Below, piece after piece: positions 19,381-27,918 of a DNA stretch of 64,000 bases. Each line of letters begins with the position of its first letter. Position 1 is the stretch's first letter. The stretch comes from Rheinheimera maricola (GTDB lineage: Bacteria > Pseudomonadota > Gammaproteobacteria > Enterobacterales > Alteromonadaceae). The notes below the pieces were generated by a model. That model was not told where the DNA came from. It ran no database searches and saw only the letters and a list, made by a program, of their open reading frames with translations. The stretch spans positions 1 through 64,000 of the forward strand of contig NZ_JAERPS020000003.1 of the NCBI RefSeq assembly GCF_016918075.2, read 5' to 3'. The position numbers and the translations under genes are program-made.

Positions 19381-20690
19381 TATTCTGTCTCCACTATCAT
19401 TGCGGCGCCTAAACCACCCGCCGCACAAGCCGTGGTTAAACCTATACCGCCACCACGGCGCTTTAATTCGTTCAGTGTCTGCACGATTAAGCGGGTGCCG
19501 GTAGCAGCAAATGGATGTCCATACGCTAACGAACCACCTTGCACATTAAACTTGCTCATATCAATGTCACCAATAGCACTGCTGCGACCCAGCTTTTCGG
19601 CGGCAAACTTCTTGCTGGCAAACATCTTTACGTTCGCCAGCGTTTGCGCCGCAAAGGCTTCATGCATTTCAATCAGCGTTAAATCGTTTAACGACATACC
19701 CGCACGGTCCAGCGCAATCGGCGTGGCATAAGACGGCCCCATTAACATGTCGTCGTAGACATCAATAGCGGCAAAGGCATAACTACGAATATAACCGAGC
19801 ACCTGGTAACCCAGTGCTTTGGCGCGGCTTTCAGTCATCATCAATACGGCTGAGGCGCCATCGGTAAGCGGTGTAGCATTGGCAGCAGTAACACTGCCAT
19901 GCACCCGATCGAAAACCGGTTTTAACTTGGCATAAGACTCCAGTTTCGAGTCCTGACGAATATTATTGTCCATGTCTAAAAAGCGGGAATACGGCTCGAC
20001 ATGCGCCGTCATAACTTCGTGTTTCATCACACCACTTTGCCAGGCTTGCGTTGCCAGGGAGTGAGAGCGGTGTGCCAGGGCGTCTTGGTCGGCGCGACTG
20101 ATAGCGTGTGTTTTTGCCATCTGCTCGGCAGTGTCGCCCATAGACAAGCCGGTGCTAAACTCGGCCACCGCGGGCGGTACCGGCAACAAATCTTTTATGC
20201 CCAAACGGCGGAAAATGGCCAGCTTTTGGCCAAAAGTACGGGCTTTATTTAAATCAACCAGCGCTCGAGCCAGTTTTTTACTCACGCCAATTGGCAGTAC
20301 TGAGCTGGAATCCGCACCACCGGCGACACCAATCTGCGTAATACCGGCCATCATTGACTCAGCTACGCTTACCACTGATTGAAAACTGGTAGCACAGGCC
20401 CGGGTAACACTATAGGCATCGGTATGCACATTCATGCCGGTACCCAGCACAATTTCGCGGGCAATATTTGGCGCTTCCGGCATTTGTACAACCTGACCGT
20501 AAACAACCTGCTCTATTAATTTGGCATCCAGTTCGCTTCTGATCAGTAACTCGTTCACCACCAGCTTGCCTAAATCCAGCGCTGAGACACCGTGAAACTC
20601 AGTGGCTTGTTTGGCAAAGGGGGTGCGCAAACCAGAGACGATAGCAATACGATCGCCACTGCGGGTAGTAAGATTAATTGGCGCGCTCAT
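19380..20690 (-). CDS. fadI: acetyl-CoA C-acyltransferase (3-ketoacyl-CoA thiolase)
   Basis: 436 residues. Thiolase signatures: the nucleophilic Cys in [11 protein letters not shown] near residue 99, NGG-less C-terminal blocks [11 protein letters not shown] (catalytic His) and [15 protein letters not shown] (second Cys). Cleaves 3-ketoacyl-CoA with CoA to release acetyl-CoA. FadI rather than FadA by length and by linkage to fadJ. AAGGAA lies 4 nt before the ATG. A FadR-like operator is 25-39 bp upstream and a second palindrome 76-93 bp upstream. Confidence 0.96.
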   Translation of the reverse strand: MSAPINLTTRSGDRIAIVSGLRTPFAKQATEFHGVSALDLGKLVVNELLIRSELDAKLIEQVVYGQVVQMPEAPNIAREIVLGTGMNVHTDAYSVTRACATSFQSVVSVAESMMAGITQIGVAGGADSSSVLPIGVSKKLARALVDLNKARTFGQKLAIFRRLGIKDLLPVPPAVAEFSTGLSMGDTAEQMAKTHAISRADQDALAHRSHSLATQAWQSGVMKHEVMTAHVEPYSRFLDMDNNIRQDSKLESYAKLKPVFDRVHGSVTAANATPLTDGASAVLMMTESRAKALGYQVLGYIRSYAFAAIDVYDDMLMGPSYATPIALDRAGMSLNDLTLIEMHEAFAAQTLANVKMFASKKFAAEKLGRSSAIGDIDMSKFNVQGGSLAYGHPFAATGTRLIVQTLNELKRRGGGIGLTTACAAGGLGAAMIVETE

Positions 20691-20714
20691 AGTGTTCCTT
20701 TTTATCTTAAATTT

Positions 20715-20729
20715 ACAGGTCTGACCTGT
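20715..20729. promoter_or_regulatory. FadR-like operator upstream of fadI
   Basis: ACAGGTCTGACCTGT is a perfect 7+1+7 palindrome whose core GGTCnGACC is the FadR consensus. Placed 25 bp before the fadI start, where binding would block initiation. FadR is known to repress fatty-acid degradation genes in gammaproteobacteria and to be released by long-chain acyl-CoA. Confidence 0.7.
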
Positions 20730-20765
20730 GCGGATAACATCGATTGTAACGACAGTCGCTGAAAA

Positions 20766-20783
20766 TTAAAACACTTGTTTTAA
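20766..20783. promoter_or_regulatory. 18-bp palindrome, PsrA-like candidate operator
   Basis: TTAAAACACTTGTTTTAA has perfect 8-bp arms around CT. It contains AAAC-N4-GTTT, the core of the PsrA consensus, but lacks the outer G/C pairs. Located in the 199-bp region between fadI and the MoxR gene, so it could act on either promoter. Assignment to PsrA is inference. Confidence 0.4.
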
Positions 20784-20889
20784 TGCAAACGGAACCTTAT
20801 ATAGGTTATAACGTCTTAGCCTAGCCCGTTTTAGTGGCCAATGGCGACAAAACAACCAATAAATCCAACTAATTAAGACAGATAACATT

Positions 20890-21843
20890 ATGGTGAATGC
20901 GTTTTCCGGCTTAAAAGCCTACCTCGACAGCCAGGTACTGGGCCAATCTGAACTTACTGAAGGTATATTGCTGGCATTGCTGGCTAATGGTCATTTACTG
21001 GTTGAGGGGCCGCCAGGTTTGGCAAAAACCCGCGCCGTCAATGCGCTAGCCCACGGTGTAGAAGGCCAATTTCATCGCATACAGTTTACGCCGGACTTAC
21101 TACCGGCAGACCTCACCGGTACCGATATTTATCGTCCCGAAACGGGCCAATTTGAGTTTCAAAGCGGCCCATTGTTTCATCATATTATTTTGGCCGACGA
21201 AATTAACCGCGCCCCCGCTAAAGTTCAGTCTGCGCTACTAGAAGCCATGGCCGAAAAACAGGTTACAGTGGGCCGTAATACCTATCCGTTGCCGGAACTG
21301 TTTCTGGTTATGGCAACACAAAACCCACTGGAGCAAGAAGGTACTTACCCGCTGCCAGAAGCCCAGTTAGACCGCTTTTTATTACATTTAAAAGTTGATT
21401 ACCCTGACGCTGCCACCGAGCTGCAAATTTTAAAACTCACCCGCGGCGAAGCGTTGGCCGGTACCCATGCCAGCGTAACACCGATTAGCCAGGCTGATAT
21501 TTTTGCCGCCCGCAAAGCCATTTTACAACTGCACATGGCAGAAAGCCTGGAACACTATATTGTGCAACTGATCATGGCGACGCGTAATGCCAAAGCGTAT
21601 AGCGATAAACTGGCCAGCTGGATTGGTTATGGTGCCAGCCCTCGCGCTACTATTGCCGTAGAACGCTGCGCGCGGGCTAAAGCCTGGCTGGCGGGTCGTG
21701 ACTTTGTTACGCCGGACGATGTGCAGGCGGTATTTCACAACGCACTGCGCCATCGCCTGATCCTCACTTACGCTGCAGAGGCCGAGGGTATCAGTACTGA
21801 CGATGTACTGAGTGAAATATTGCGCCTGGTACCGTCGGCCTGA
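20890..21843 (+). CDS. MoxR-family AAA+ ATPase
   Basis: 317 residues. Walker A GPPGLAKT (near 40), Walker B with IILADEINRAPAKVQ, sensor 1 ATQNPLEQEGTYPLPEAQ and the C-terminal lid domain. MoxR ATPases act as chaperone-like partners of von Willebrand A (VWA) proteins. First gene of a six-gene operon of the Bat type; the DUF58 gene starts 1 bp after its stop. Role in envelope stress or metal insertion is inferred from family. Confidence 0.93.
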   Translation: MVNAFSGLKAYLDSQVLGQSELTEGILLALLANGHLLVEGPPGLAKTRAVNALAHGVEGQFHRIQFTPDLLPADLTGTDIYRPETGQFEFQSGPLFHHIILADEINRAPAKVQSALLEAMAEKQVTVGRNTYPLPELFLVMATQNPLEQEGTYPLPEAQLDRFLLHLKVDYPDAATELQILKLTRGEALAGTHASVTPISQADIFAARKAILQLHMAESLEHYIVQLIMATRNAKAYSDKLASWIGYGASPRATIAVERCARAKAWLAGRDFVTPDDVQAVFHNALRHRLILTYAAEAEGISTDDVLSEILRLVPSA

Positions 21844-21844
21844 T

Positions 21845-22789
21845 ATGAGTGTCCTGTTGTCTGCTCAGCAATGGCTGGATCAAAATGGCACCAATGGCAC
21901 GGCGCCCGGTTTGAGCGAATTATTATGGTATCAACGCTATACCAAAGTGCTTGATTTAACGCCGGGAATGGCGATTCAAAGCAAGCTTGCCGGTACTTAC
22001 TTAGCAAAAAGCAAAGGCCGCGGTATGGAGTTTGATGAAGTGCGTCATTACCAAAGTGGTGATGACGTGCGTACCATCGATTGGCGCGTCACAGCCCGCA
22101 CCGGTAAAGTGCATACCAAATTGTTCCGTGAAGAAAAAGAACGGCCGGTGTTTATCCTGACAGACTTGGGCAACAGCATGCGTTTTGGCTCAACATTGTT
22201 GTTTAAATCCGTTCAGGCAGCGCACTTAGCGGCGTTAATTGCCTGGCATGTCAAGCAGCGTGGCGATAAATTGGGTGGCCTGGTTTTTAGCCAGCAACAA
22301 CACGTTGAACTAAAGCCACAGAGCAGAAGCCATGGTGTATTACGCTATTTTCATGCCCTAACCGCAGTACACGAAAATACCGACAGCTCGCGCGGCTTAA
22401 ACATAAATGAAGCATTAAGTCAGCTGCGTCGCCTGGTGCGGCCTGGCAGCATGGTTTACATCTTGTCTGACTTTACCGATTTTAATCAACATGGTTTGCG
22501 TCATATTCGCGCGATTCGACAGCACAACGAGGTTACCTGTTGTGCCATCACCGATCCGCTGGATCTGATGCTACCTGAAACCAGCAAGGGGCTGGCCGCC
22601 GTAAGTGATGGCGCCAACACCGGCTATCTTGAACTAGGCAGTCAGGCACTTAAACAACGCTATGCCAACCAGCAACATGCGTTTCAGCAACAATTACAAC
22701 TACATATCAGTCAGTTAGGGTGTAAATGGTTGCCAGTAAGTGCTGCCGAACCGGTATTAAGCCAACTGGAGAGAAAGTGGTATGGCTGA
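21845..22789 (+). CDS. DUF58 domain-containing protein
   Basis: 314 residues. The DUF58 signature GRGMEFDEVRHYQSGDDVRTIDWRVTART is cut here to its key part: RGMEFDEVR...GDDVRTIDW near 60-80. DUF58 proteins are VWA-like and usually encoded beside MoxR ATPases. No membrane segment is obvious, so it is likely cytosolic. Start ATG at 21845, directly after the MoxR stop; the stop overlaps DUF4381 by 8 bp. Confidence 0.9.
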   Translation: MSVLLSAQQWLDQNGTNGTAPGLSELLWYQRYTKVLDLTPGMAIQSKLAGTYLAKSKGRGMEFDEVRHYQSGDDVRTIDWRVTARTGKVHTKLFREEKERPVFILTDLGNSMRFGSTLLFKSVQAAHLAALIAWHVKQRGDKLGGLVFSQQQHVELKPQSRSHGVLRYFHALTAVHENTDSSRGLNINEALSQLRRLVRPGSMVYILSDFTDFNQHGLRHIRAIRQHNEVTCCAITDPLDLMLPETSKGLAAVSDGANTGYLELGSQALKQRYANQQHAFQQQLQLHISQLGCKWLPVSAAEPVLSQLERKWYG

Positions 22790-23276
22790 GACGCAATCAG
22801 CGCTGGAGCAACTGGCCGACATCAGTGAACCAGCATTGGTATCAAATTTTGCTTTGGCCCCTGTGTGGTGGTTTGTGCTGGTATTATCGTTAGCCGGCTT
22901 GTTATATCTGGCACTGAGCTATTATTGGCGCTGGCGTCATCTGGCGGCAAAGCGCGAAGCATTAAAACTGTTGGAGCTTATCTCACTGCAGCCAGATGCC
23001 GCATCACAGATTAACCAACTACTTAAACGGGTGTTACGACATTATCAGCCAACACATACCGCATTAAACCTAAGCGGTGCAGCCTGGCAAGACTGGTTGG
23101 CGCAGCAACATCAACTGCCACTACCTGACTTAAGCCGCTTATTATATCAAGCACAACAAGACACAGCAGGCAACGAGTTGTTGTATCAATTTGCCAAAGC
23201 CTGGTTAACCGCTTATCGGGGCGAAGCGCCGGCACCTCAGTCGCAACAACACCCCGAGGGGCTGCACCATGCTTGA
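22782..23276 (+). CDS. DUF4381 domain-containing membrane protein
   Basis: 164 residues. An acidic N-terminal stretch, one membrane helix (about 27-48, VWWFVLVLSLAGLLYLALSY), then a cytosolic domain with the RVLRHYQPTHTALNLSGAAW block typical of DUF4381. Overlaps the DUF58 gene by 8 bp and the next VWA gene by 8 bp, so it is translated with the operon. Function unknown; family members always accompany BatA/BatB. Confidence 0.85.
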   Translation: MAETQSALEQLADISEPALVSNFALAPVWWFVLVLSLAGLLYLALSYYWRWRHLAAKREALKLLELISLQPDAASQINQLLKRVLRHYQPTHTALNLSGAAWQDWLAQQHQLPLPDLSRLLYQAQQDTAGNELLYQFAKAWLTAYRGEAPAPQSQQHPEGLHHA

Positions 23277-24261
23277 TTTTGGTTATCCCTGGCTAGCCCT
23301 GGTTGTTCTGGCGCCGTTATTATTCAGAATAAAGCGCCAGGCTCAATCTGACGCGGCGCTGACACTACCGGCATTGGCCAAACTAAGTCATGACCGGCAA
23401 CAACCCGGACATAACCGTTTTAGCTTACATTCACTATTAGCGCTGGCAATCTGGCTGTTGCTGGTTCTTGGTGCTATGCAACCGCGCTGGCTGGGCGAGC
23501 CTATTACCCTACCGCAACAGGGCCGAGATCTGATGCTGGCATTAGATTTATCTGGCTCGATGGAAATCGCCGATATGCAGTATAAGGGGCAAAACATAAT
23601 TCGCCTGGATGCGGTAAAAAGTGTCGTCAGCGATTTTATTCAACGCCGCCAAGGCGATCGTATCGGGTTAATTTTATTTGCCGATGCCGCCTATCAACAA
23701 ACACCTCTTACCTTTGACCGTGTTACCGTGCAAAAAATGCTGGATGACAGCGTACTGCGTTTAGTGGGCACCCGCACCGCCATTGGCGAAGCTATAGGTT
23801 TGGCGGTAAAACGGCTAAATACCTACGCCAGTTCCAACAAAGTGCTTATTCTACTTAGTGACGGTGCCAACACGGCAGGTAATATCCAACCGCTTGAAGC
23901 GCTACAACTGGCTAAAGCTGCCGGCGTGAAAATTCACACCGTCGGTGTTGGCGCCGATCAAATGATACAACAAAGCGTTTTTGGCCGGCGCGTGGTTAAT
24001 CCTTCACAAGACTTGGACGAACGTTTACTCACCCAATTGGCAGAGGATACCGGCGGCCGTTATTTTCGCGCCCGTGATCTGAATGAACTCAACCAGATTT
24101 ATCAACTGATCGACCAATTGGAACCGATAGAACGTGACAATCTTACCTACCGCCCACAGCGCAGCCTGCTGCACTGGCCTATTGGTTTAGCGCTATTGCT
24201 ATCTTTTGTGCTGGCGGCGCGTAACATTAACTGGCGTGGAGTACTAAAACATGCTGGCTGA
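23269..24261 (+). CDS. VWA domain protein, BatA type
   Basis: 330 residues. Hydrophobic N-terminus (about 1-20) and segment 58-75, then a von Willebrand A domain (about 88-290) with the MIDAS motif DLSGSMEIADM and a later TAIGEAIG and LLSDGANTAG, and a final membrane helix (about 303-322). The domain probably faces the periplasm or cytosol between anchors; in Bat operons it binds partner proteins. Overlaps its neighbours by 8 and 11 bp. Confidence 0.9.
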   Translation: MLDFGYPWLALVVLAPLLFRIKRQAQSDAALTLPALAKLSHDRQQPGHNRFSLHSLLALAIWLLLVLGAMQPRWLGEPITLPQQGRDLMLALDLSGSMEIADMQYKGQNIIRLDAVKSVVSDFIQRRQGDRIGLILFADAAYQQTPLTFDRVTVQKMLDDSVLRLVGTRTAIGEAIGLAVKRLNTYASSNKVLILLSDGANTAGNIQPLEALQLAKAAGVKIHTVGVGADQMIQQSVFGRRVVNPSQDLDERLLTQLAEDTGGRYFRARDLNELNQIYQLIDQLEPIERDNLTYRPQRSLLHWPIGLALLLSFVLAARNINWRGVLKHAG

Positions 24262-26074
24262 CCTGCATTTTTTACGGCCCTGGTGGTTGCTGGCAGCCCT
24301 GCCAGTGTTGTTATTAGCCCTGTTATTATATTTTCACCGTCGGGAACAAAGCCCGTGGCACAGCCTGATTGCAGCGCATTTACAACCCATTTTACTTGGT
24401 GGCCAGCTACTGGTTAAGAAGCAACCTCTGGCGCTGCCCCTACTGTTACTGTGTTGGCTGGTAACAACCGTTGCGCTGGCCGGGCCCAGCTGGCAAAAAC
24501 TGCCTCAGCCGGCCTTTGCTCTGAAAAAAGCCACGGTATTGGTGTTAGATATGTCGATGTCGATGCGCGCAAACGATATGGCACCAGATCGACTGACACA
24601 ACAACGTTTTGCGGCGTTAGATTTTGCTGCGCAATTAAAAGAAGGTGAGCTGGCACTAGTGAGCTTTGCCGGTGATGCCTTCGTTATTTCACCGTTGACG
24701 CCGGATCACAACAATATTGCCTTATTGATCCCCGATCTAAAACCTGAAATTATGCCGGTGCAAGGCTCAAATTTACTTTCCGCTTTGCAGCAAGCCGATA
24801 AACTGCTGCGCCAGGCTGGTTACCTAAGAGGCGACGTTGTGGTATTTACCGATGGCTTTGACAGCAACAGCTACCGTGACATACAAGATTTGCTGAATAG
24901 CTGGCCACATCGATTGTCGGTTTTAGGCTTTGGCACGGCTGATGGCGCCCCCATAAAACTGGAAAACAACGAGCTGCTTAAAGACGCCCGGGGTGCGGTT
25001 GTCTTGGCTAAATTACCACAAGCTCAGTTAGCAACCCTGGCCAAACGTAGCGGCGGCGTGTATCAGCAAGCCGACAGCAGTGGCCGGGCATTACAAGCCC
25101 TACTCAATATACCGGCCTTATCGGCGTTAGATCAGGCTGACAGCACAACGCAAATACAAGGCGACCAATGGCAAGACAATGCGATTTATTTGATCTGGTT
25201 ATTGTTGCCCCTAATACTATTGCAGCGAAAGTACAGCAGTTTATTAGCCATAACAGCGGTGATGCTGCTGCCCCGCCCGGCCGAAGCATTTGAATGGCGC
25301 GATCTGTGGCAAACCCAGCAGCAACAGGCACAACAAGATTACGCCAATGGCAATTATGCTGACGCAAAACGCAAATTCAATGACCCCTTGTGGCAAGGCA
25401 ATGCGGCTTATCGTAACGGCGATTTTCAAGCGGCAGAACAAGCTTACCGGCTGGCTACAACGCAAAGCACAGACGCTGCGGCATGGCATAATTTGGGCAA
25501 TAGTCTGGCACAACAACAACGCTATGAAGAGGCCTTAGCTGCTTATCAACAGGCGCTTGAGCTTAACAGTGCTGATGCTGCCGCACAGCATAATGCCAAC
25601 TTAATGCAACAATTGCTGCAACAACAAGAACAGCAAAAACAAGACCAACAGCAAAAAGGCCAGCAGCCAAAAGAAGGCGAACAGCAAAAAGGCGAGGATG
25701 GTGAACAACAAGACTCCGAGCAACCATCGCAAAGCGACGAAAACAACGACAGTGATGACAATGAAGATGGCCAGGCACCGCAGCAAAATGAATCACAAGA
25801 TGCACAGCAAGATACCGAGGCCGAGACTGAACAACAAGCCGAAATGCAACCTATGCCGCAACAAGAAACTGATAACGAAGCTGAACAACAGCAGCAAATT
25901 CAGGCCGTGCAAGAAGCCTGGCCAAACGCAACCGAAGAGGAACAACAGCAGTTGGATAATTTGCTACGAAAAGTGCAGGACGACCCAGCCCTGTTGTTGC
26001 GCAACAAAATGTATTTAGAGTATTTAAAACGCCAACAGCAGCGTTTACCCAAAGGAGTTGATGAACAATGGTAA
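24251..26074 (+). CDS. VWA plus TPR protein, BatB/BatC type
   Basis: 607 residues. Membrane segments near 7-26 and 57-75, VWA domain (about 92-280) with MIDAS DMSMSMRANDM, another hydrophobic pair near 305-345, TPR repeats (about 380-455; AWHNLGNSLAQQQRYEEAL), then a long Gln/Glu/Asp-rich low-complexity tail from about 457 to 560. It looks like a fusion of BatB and BatC. The Q-rich tail produces spurious antisense frames. Overlaps batD-like gene by 7 bp. Confidence 0.9.
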   Translation: MLADLHFLRPWWLLAALPVLLLALLLYFHRREQSPWHSLIAAHLQPILLGGQLLVKKQPLALPLLLLCWLVTTVALAGPSWQKLPQPAFALKKATVLVLDMSMSMRANDMAPDRLTQQRFAALDFAAQLKEGELALVSFAGDAFVISPLTPDHNNIALLIPDLKPEIMPVQGSNLLSALQQADKLLRQAGYLRGDVVVFTDGFDSNSYRDIQDLLNSWPHRLSVLGFGTADGAPIKLENNELLKDARGAVVLAKLPQAQLATLAKRSGGVYQQADSSGRALQALLNIPALSALDQADSTTQIQGDQWQDNAIYLIWLLLPLILLQRKYSSLLAITAVMLLPRPAEAFEWRDLWQTQQQQAQQDYANGNYADAKRKFNDPLWQGNAAYRNGDFQAAEQAYRLATTQSTDAAAWHNLGNSLAQQQRYEEALAAYQQALELNSADAAAQHNANLMQQLLQQQEQQKQDQQQKGQQPKEGEQQKGEDGEQQDSEQPSQSDENNDSDDNEDGQAPQQNESQDAQQDTEAETEQQAEMQPMPQQETDNEAEQQQQIQAVQEAWPNATEEEQQQLDNLLRKVQDDPALLLRNKMYLEYLKRQQQRLPKGVDEQW

Positions 26075-27735
26075 GAAGTGTTTTGCTGGTTTTACTTCTG
26101 CTGGCCTTGCCACTGGAGGCTATCACCCAACTCAGTGCCAGCGTGGATAAGAATCCGGTGCTACAAGGCGAAGCGGTAACACTTGAAGTTAGGGCGGATG
26201 GCCGATTAGCCGCTGACGCCATCAATTTTAGCGTGCTGGAGCACGATTTTACCGTTATGGTTCCCTCGATCAATTTCAGCAAACAAGATTTTAATGGCCA
26301 GGTTAGTCAGAGCACCAGCTGGAAAGTTGTACTATTAGCCAAGCAAACCGGCCAATTCACCATTCCCGCTTTTACCGTAGATGGCTTAAGTACAGCGCCC
26401 ATCAACTTGCAAGTGCTGGCAGCACCAGCAACGCAAAACGACAACAACCCTGAATTGTTTTTACAAGCAAGCATCGAGCAAACAAGCTTGTACGTACAAC
26501 AGCTCAGTTATTATCAGGTTACTATTTACTTTAACGGTGATTTACAACGCGGCTCGTTGTCTGAGCCGGCATTAGAAGGTGCCAGCCTGGTGCAGGTGGG
26601 CCAGGACAGCGATGGCAGTGAATTGGTAAATGGTATCCGTTATCGCACTATTAGCCGCCGCTATGCGATTATTCCACAGCGCAGTGGCAACTTTACTATC
26701 GCCCCACCGACGTTTAGCGGTGAAATGATCGATCGCGACAGTGCGCGGTACAATTATTTTGCTCGTACCAAAACGGTGGTACAGCAGGCCCAACCTATTG
26801 ATATTAGTGTGCAGCCCATTCCGGAACAATTCCCAGGCACCTGGCTTATTGCCGGCCTGGTGACATTAAATGAAGAATGGAGCCCTGATATTACCCAGTT
26901 AAAACAAGGAGAGCCGGTAACCCGCACTATTACGCTGTCAGCGGTAGATGTGGCGGACAACCAGTTACCTGAGCTACAACAAGGCTTTCCTGATGGTTTA
27001 AGGCTTTACCAAGAGCAGCCTCAGAGCAAAAGTGCCCAGCGTAGTGGCAGGCTGGTAGCGCAAAAAGTGTTTACTACCGCCGTTATTGCGAACAAAGCCG
27101 GCGAACTTGAGCTGCCAGAGGTGGTTATTCCCTGGTGGAACAGCCAGACCAATCAGCTCGATTATGCCCGGCTACCGGCCCGCACCCTTACAGTTAGCGC
27201 TGCAGCGGGCAATTCACCACAAAGCGCAGACTCGGCTACGCGGTCTGAGCAAACCGCTGCATCAACTAACGCGGCACAAACCTTATTTACACAGCAAGCA
27301 GTAACTGCCTGGCAATGGAATTACCTTACCAGTCTAATTACTGCGCTTTGGTTGACTACGCTAGGTGTTTTTTATCTGCTGTGGCAGCGTAAAGTACCCG
27401 CTAAAACGCTGAATACGGTGGCTAGCAGAGTGAAATTCGACCATAGCAAACTCAAGCAAGCTTGTAAGCAAAACAACGCCACGGCAGCCAAAGCTGAACT
27501 GCTGCGCTTTGCTCATCAACAATTGGATCAGCGTTGCCAGTCAATATCACAGTTTTGTACATTAATTAATGACGCAAGCTTAATAGCGCAGTTGCATGAT
27601 CTGAACGCCACCTTGTACAGCAACAATCATGCAGACTGGCAAGGCCAAGCCTTATGGCAAAGTTGGCAGCAATATCATCTGGCTAAAACGGATAAGCCAA
27701 CTAGTGCGGCGCTGACACCGCTATACCCGCAGTAA
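26068..27735 (+). CDS. BatD-like protein
   Basis: 555 residues. A signal peptide (about 1-18, VLLVLLLLALPLEA), extended beta-rich periplasmic domains containing repeated immunoglobulin-like blocks, then a single membrane helix (about 415-435, TSLITALWLTTLGVFYLLW) and a cytosolic helical tail. BatD family (oxygen-tolerance proteins) closes the operon here, and a good terminator follows at 27827. Function is known only by association with the other Bat proteins. Confidence 0.88.
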   Translation: MVRSVLLVLLLLALPLEAITQLSASVDKNPVLQGEAVTLEVRADGRLAADAINFSVLEHDFTVMVPSINFSKQDFNGQVSQSTSWKVVLLAKQTGQFTIPAFTVDGLSTAPINLQVLAAPATQNDNNPELFLQASIEQTSLYVQQLSYYQVTIYFNGDLQRGSLSEPALEGASLVQVGQDSDGSELVNGIRYRTISRRYAIIPQRSGNFTIAPPTFSGEMIDRDSARYNYFARTKTVVQQAQPIDISVQPIPEQFPGTWLIAGLVTLNEEWSPDITQLKQGEPVTRTITLSAVDVADNQLPELQQGFPDGLRLYQEQPQSKSAQRSGRLVAQKVFTTAVIANKAGELELPEVVIPWWNSQTNQLDYARLPARTLTVSAAAGNSPQSADSATRSEQTAASTNAAQTLFTQQAVTAWQWNYLTSLITALWLTTLGVFYLLWQRKVPAKTLNTVASRVKFDHSKLKQACKQNNATAAKAELLRFAHQQLDQRCQSISQFCTLINDASLIAQLHDLNATLYSNNHADWQGQALWQSWQQYHLAKTDKPTSAALTPLYPQ

Positions 27736-27826
27736 GTTTTTATTGGTGCCGATTTAACCCTTTACTGCCACCTGCAGACACTAACGGCTGGTAAGCCTGG
27801 GCACAAGTTGTTAGCATAACAACGTC

Positions 27827-27854
27827 AACCTGATCCTGTATCAGGTTATTTTTT
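27827..27854 (+). terminator. rho-independent terminator of the Bat operon
   Basis: AACCTGAT (27827-27834), 5-nt loop, ATCAGGTT (27840-27847), followed by ATTTTTTATG. It lies 91 bp after the batD-like stop and 65 bp before putP. Confidence 0.85.
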
Positions 27855-27918
27855 ATGCTGATTTTTGCTTAGACTCGTGTTAAGCAAAGCTCAGATGCTT
27901 GTAAAAGGAGAAACTGTT

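Noticed and set aside
19381-19428. Longer fadJ start at 19428
   Set aside because: It would overlap fadI by 49 bp with an unnatural sequence (MCGGWFRRR); the ATG at 19380 has a good ribosome site and family-like start.
25546-25805. Antisense reading frames of 70-90 residues rich in Cys, Leu and Ser over the BatB tail
   Set aside because: They arise from CAA/CAG-rich coding on the plus strand, where the reverse strand is rich in TTG/CTG and TGT/TGC; no ribosome site or family resemblance.
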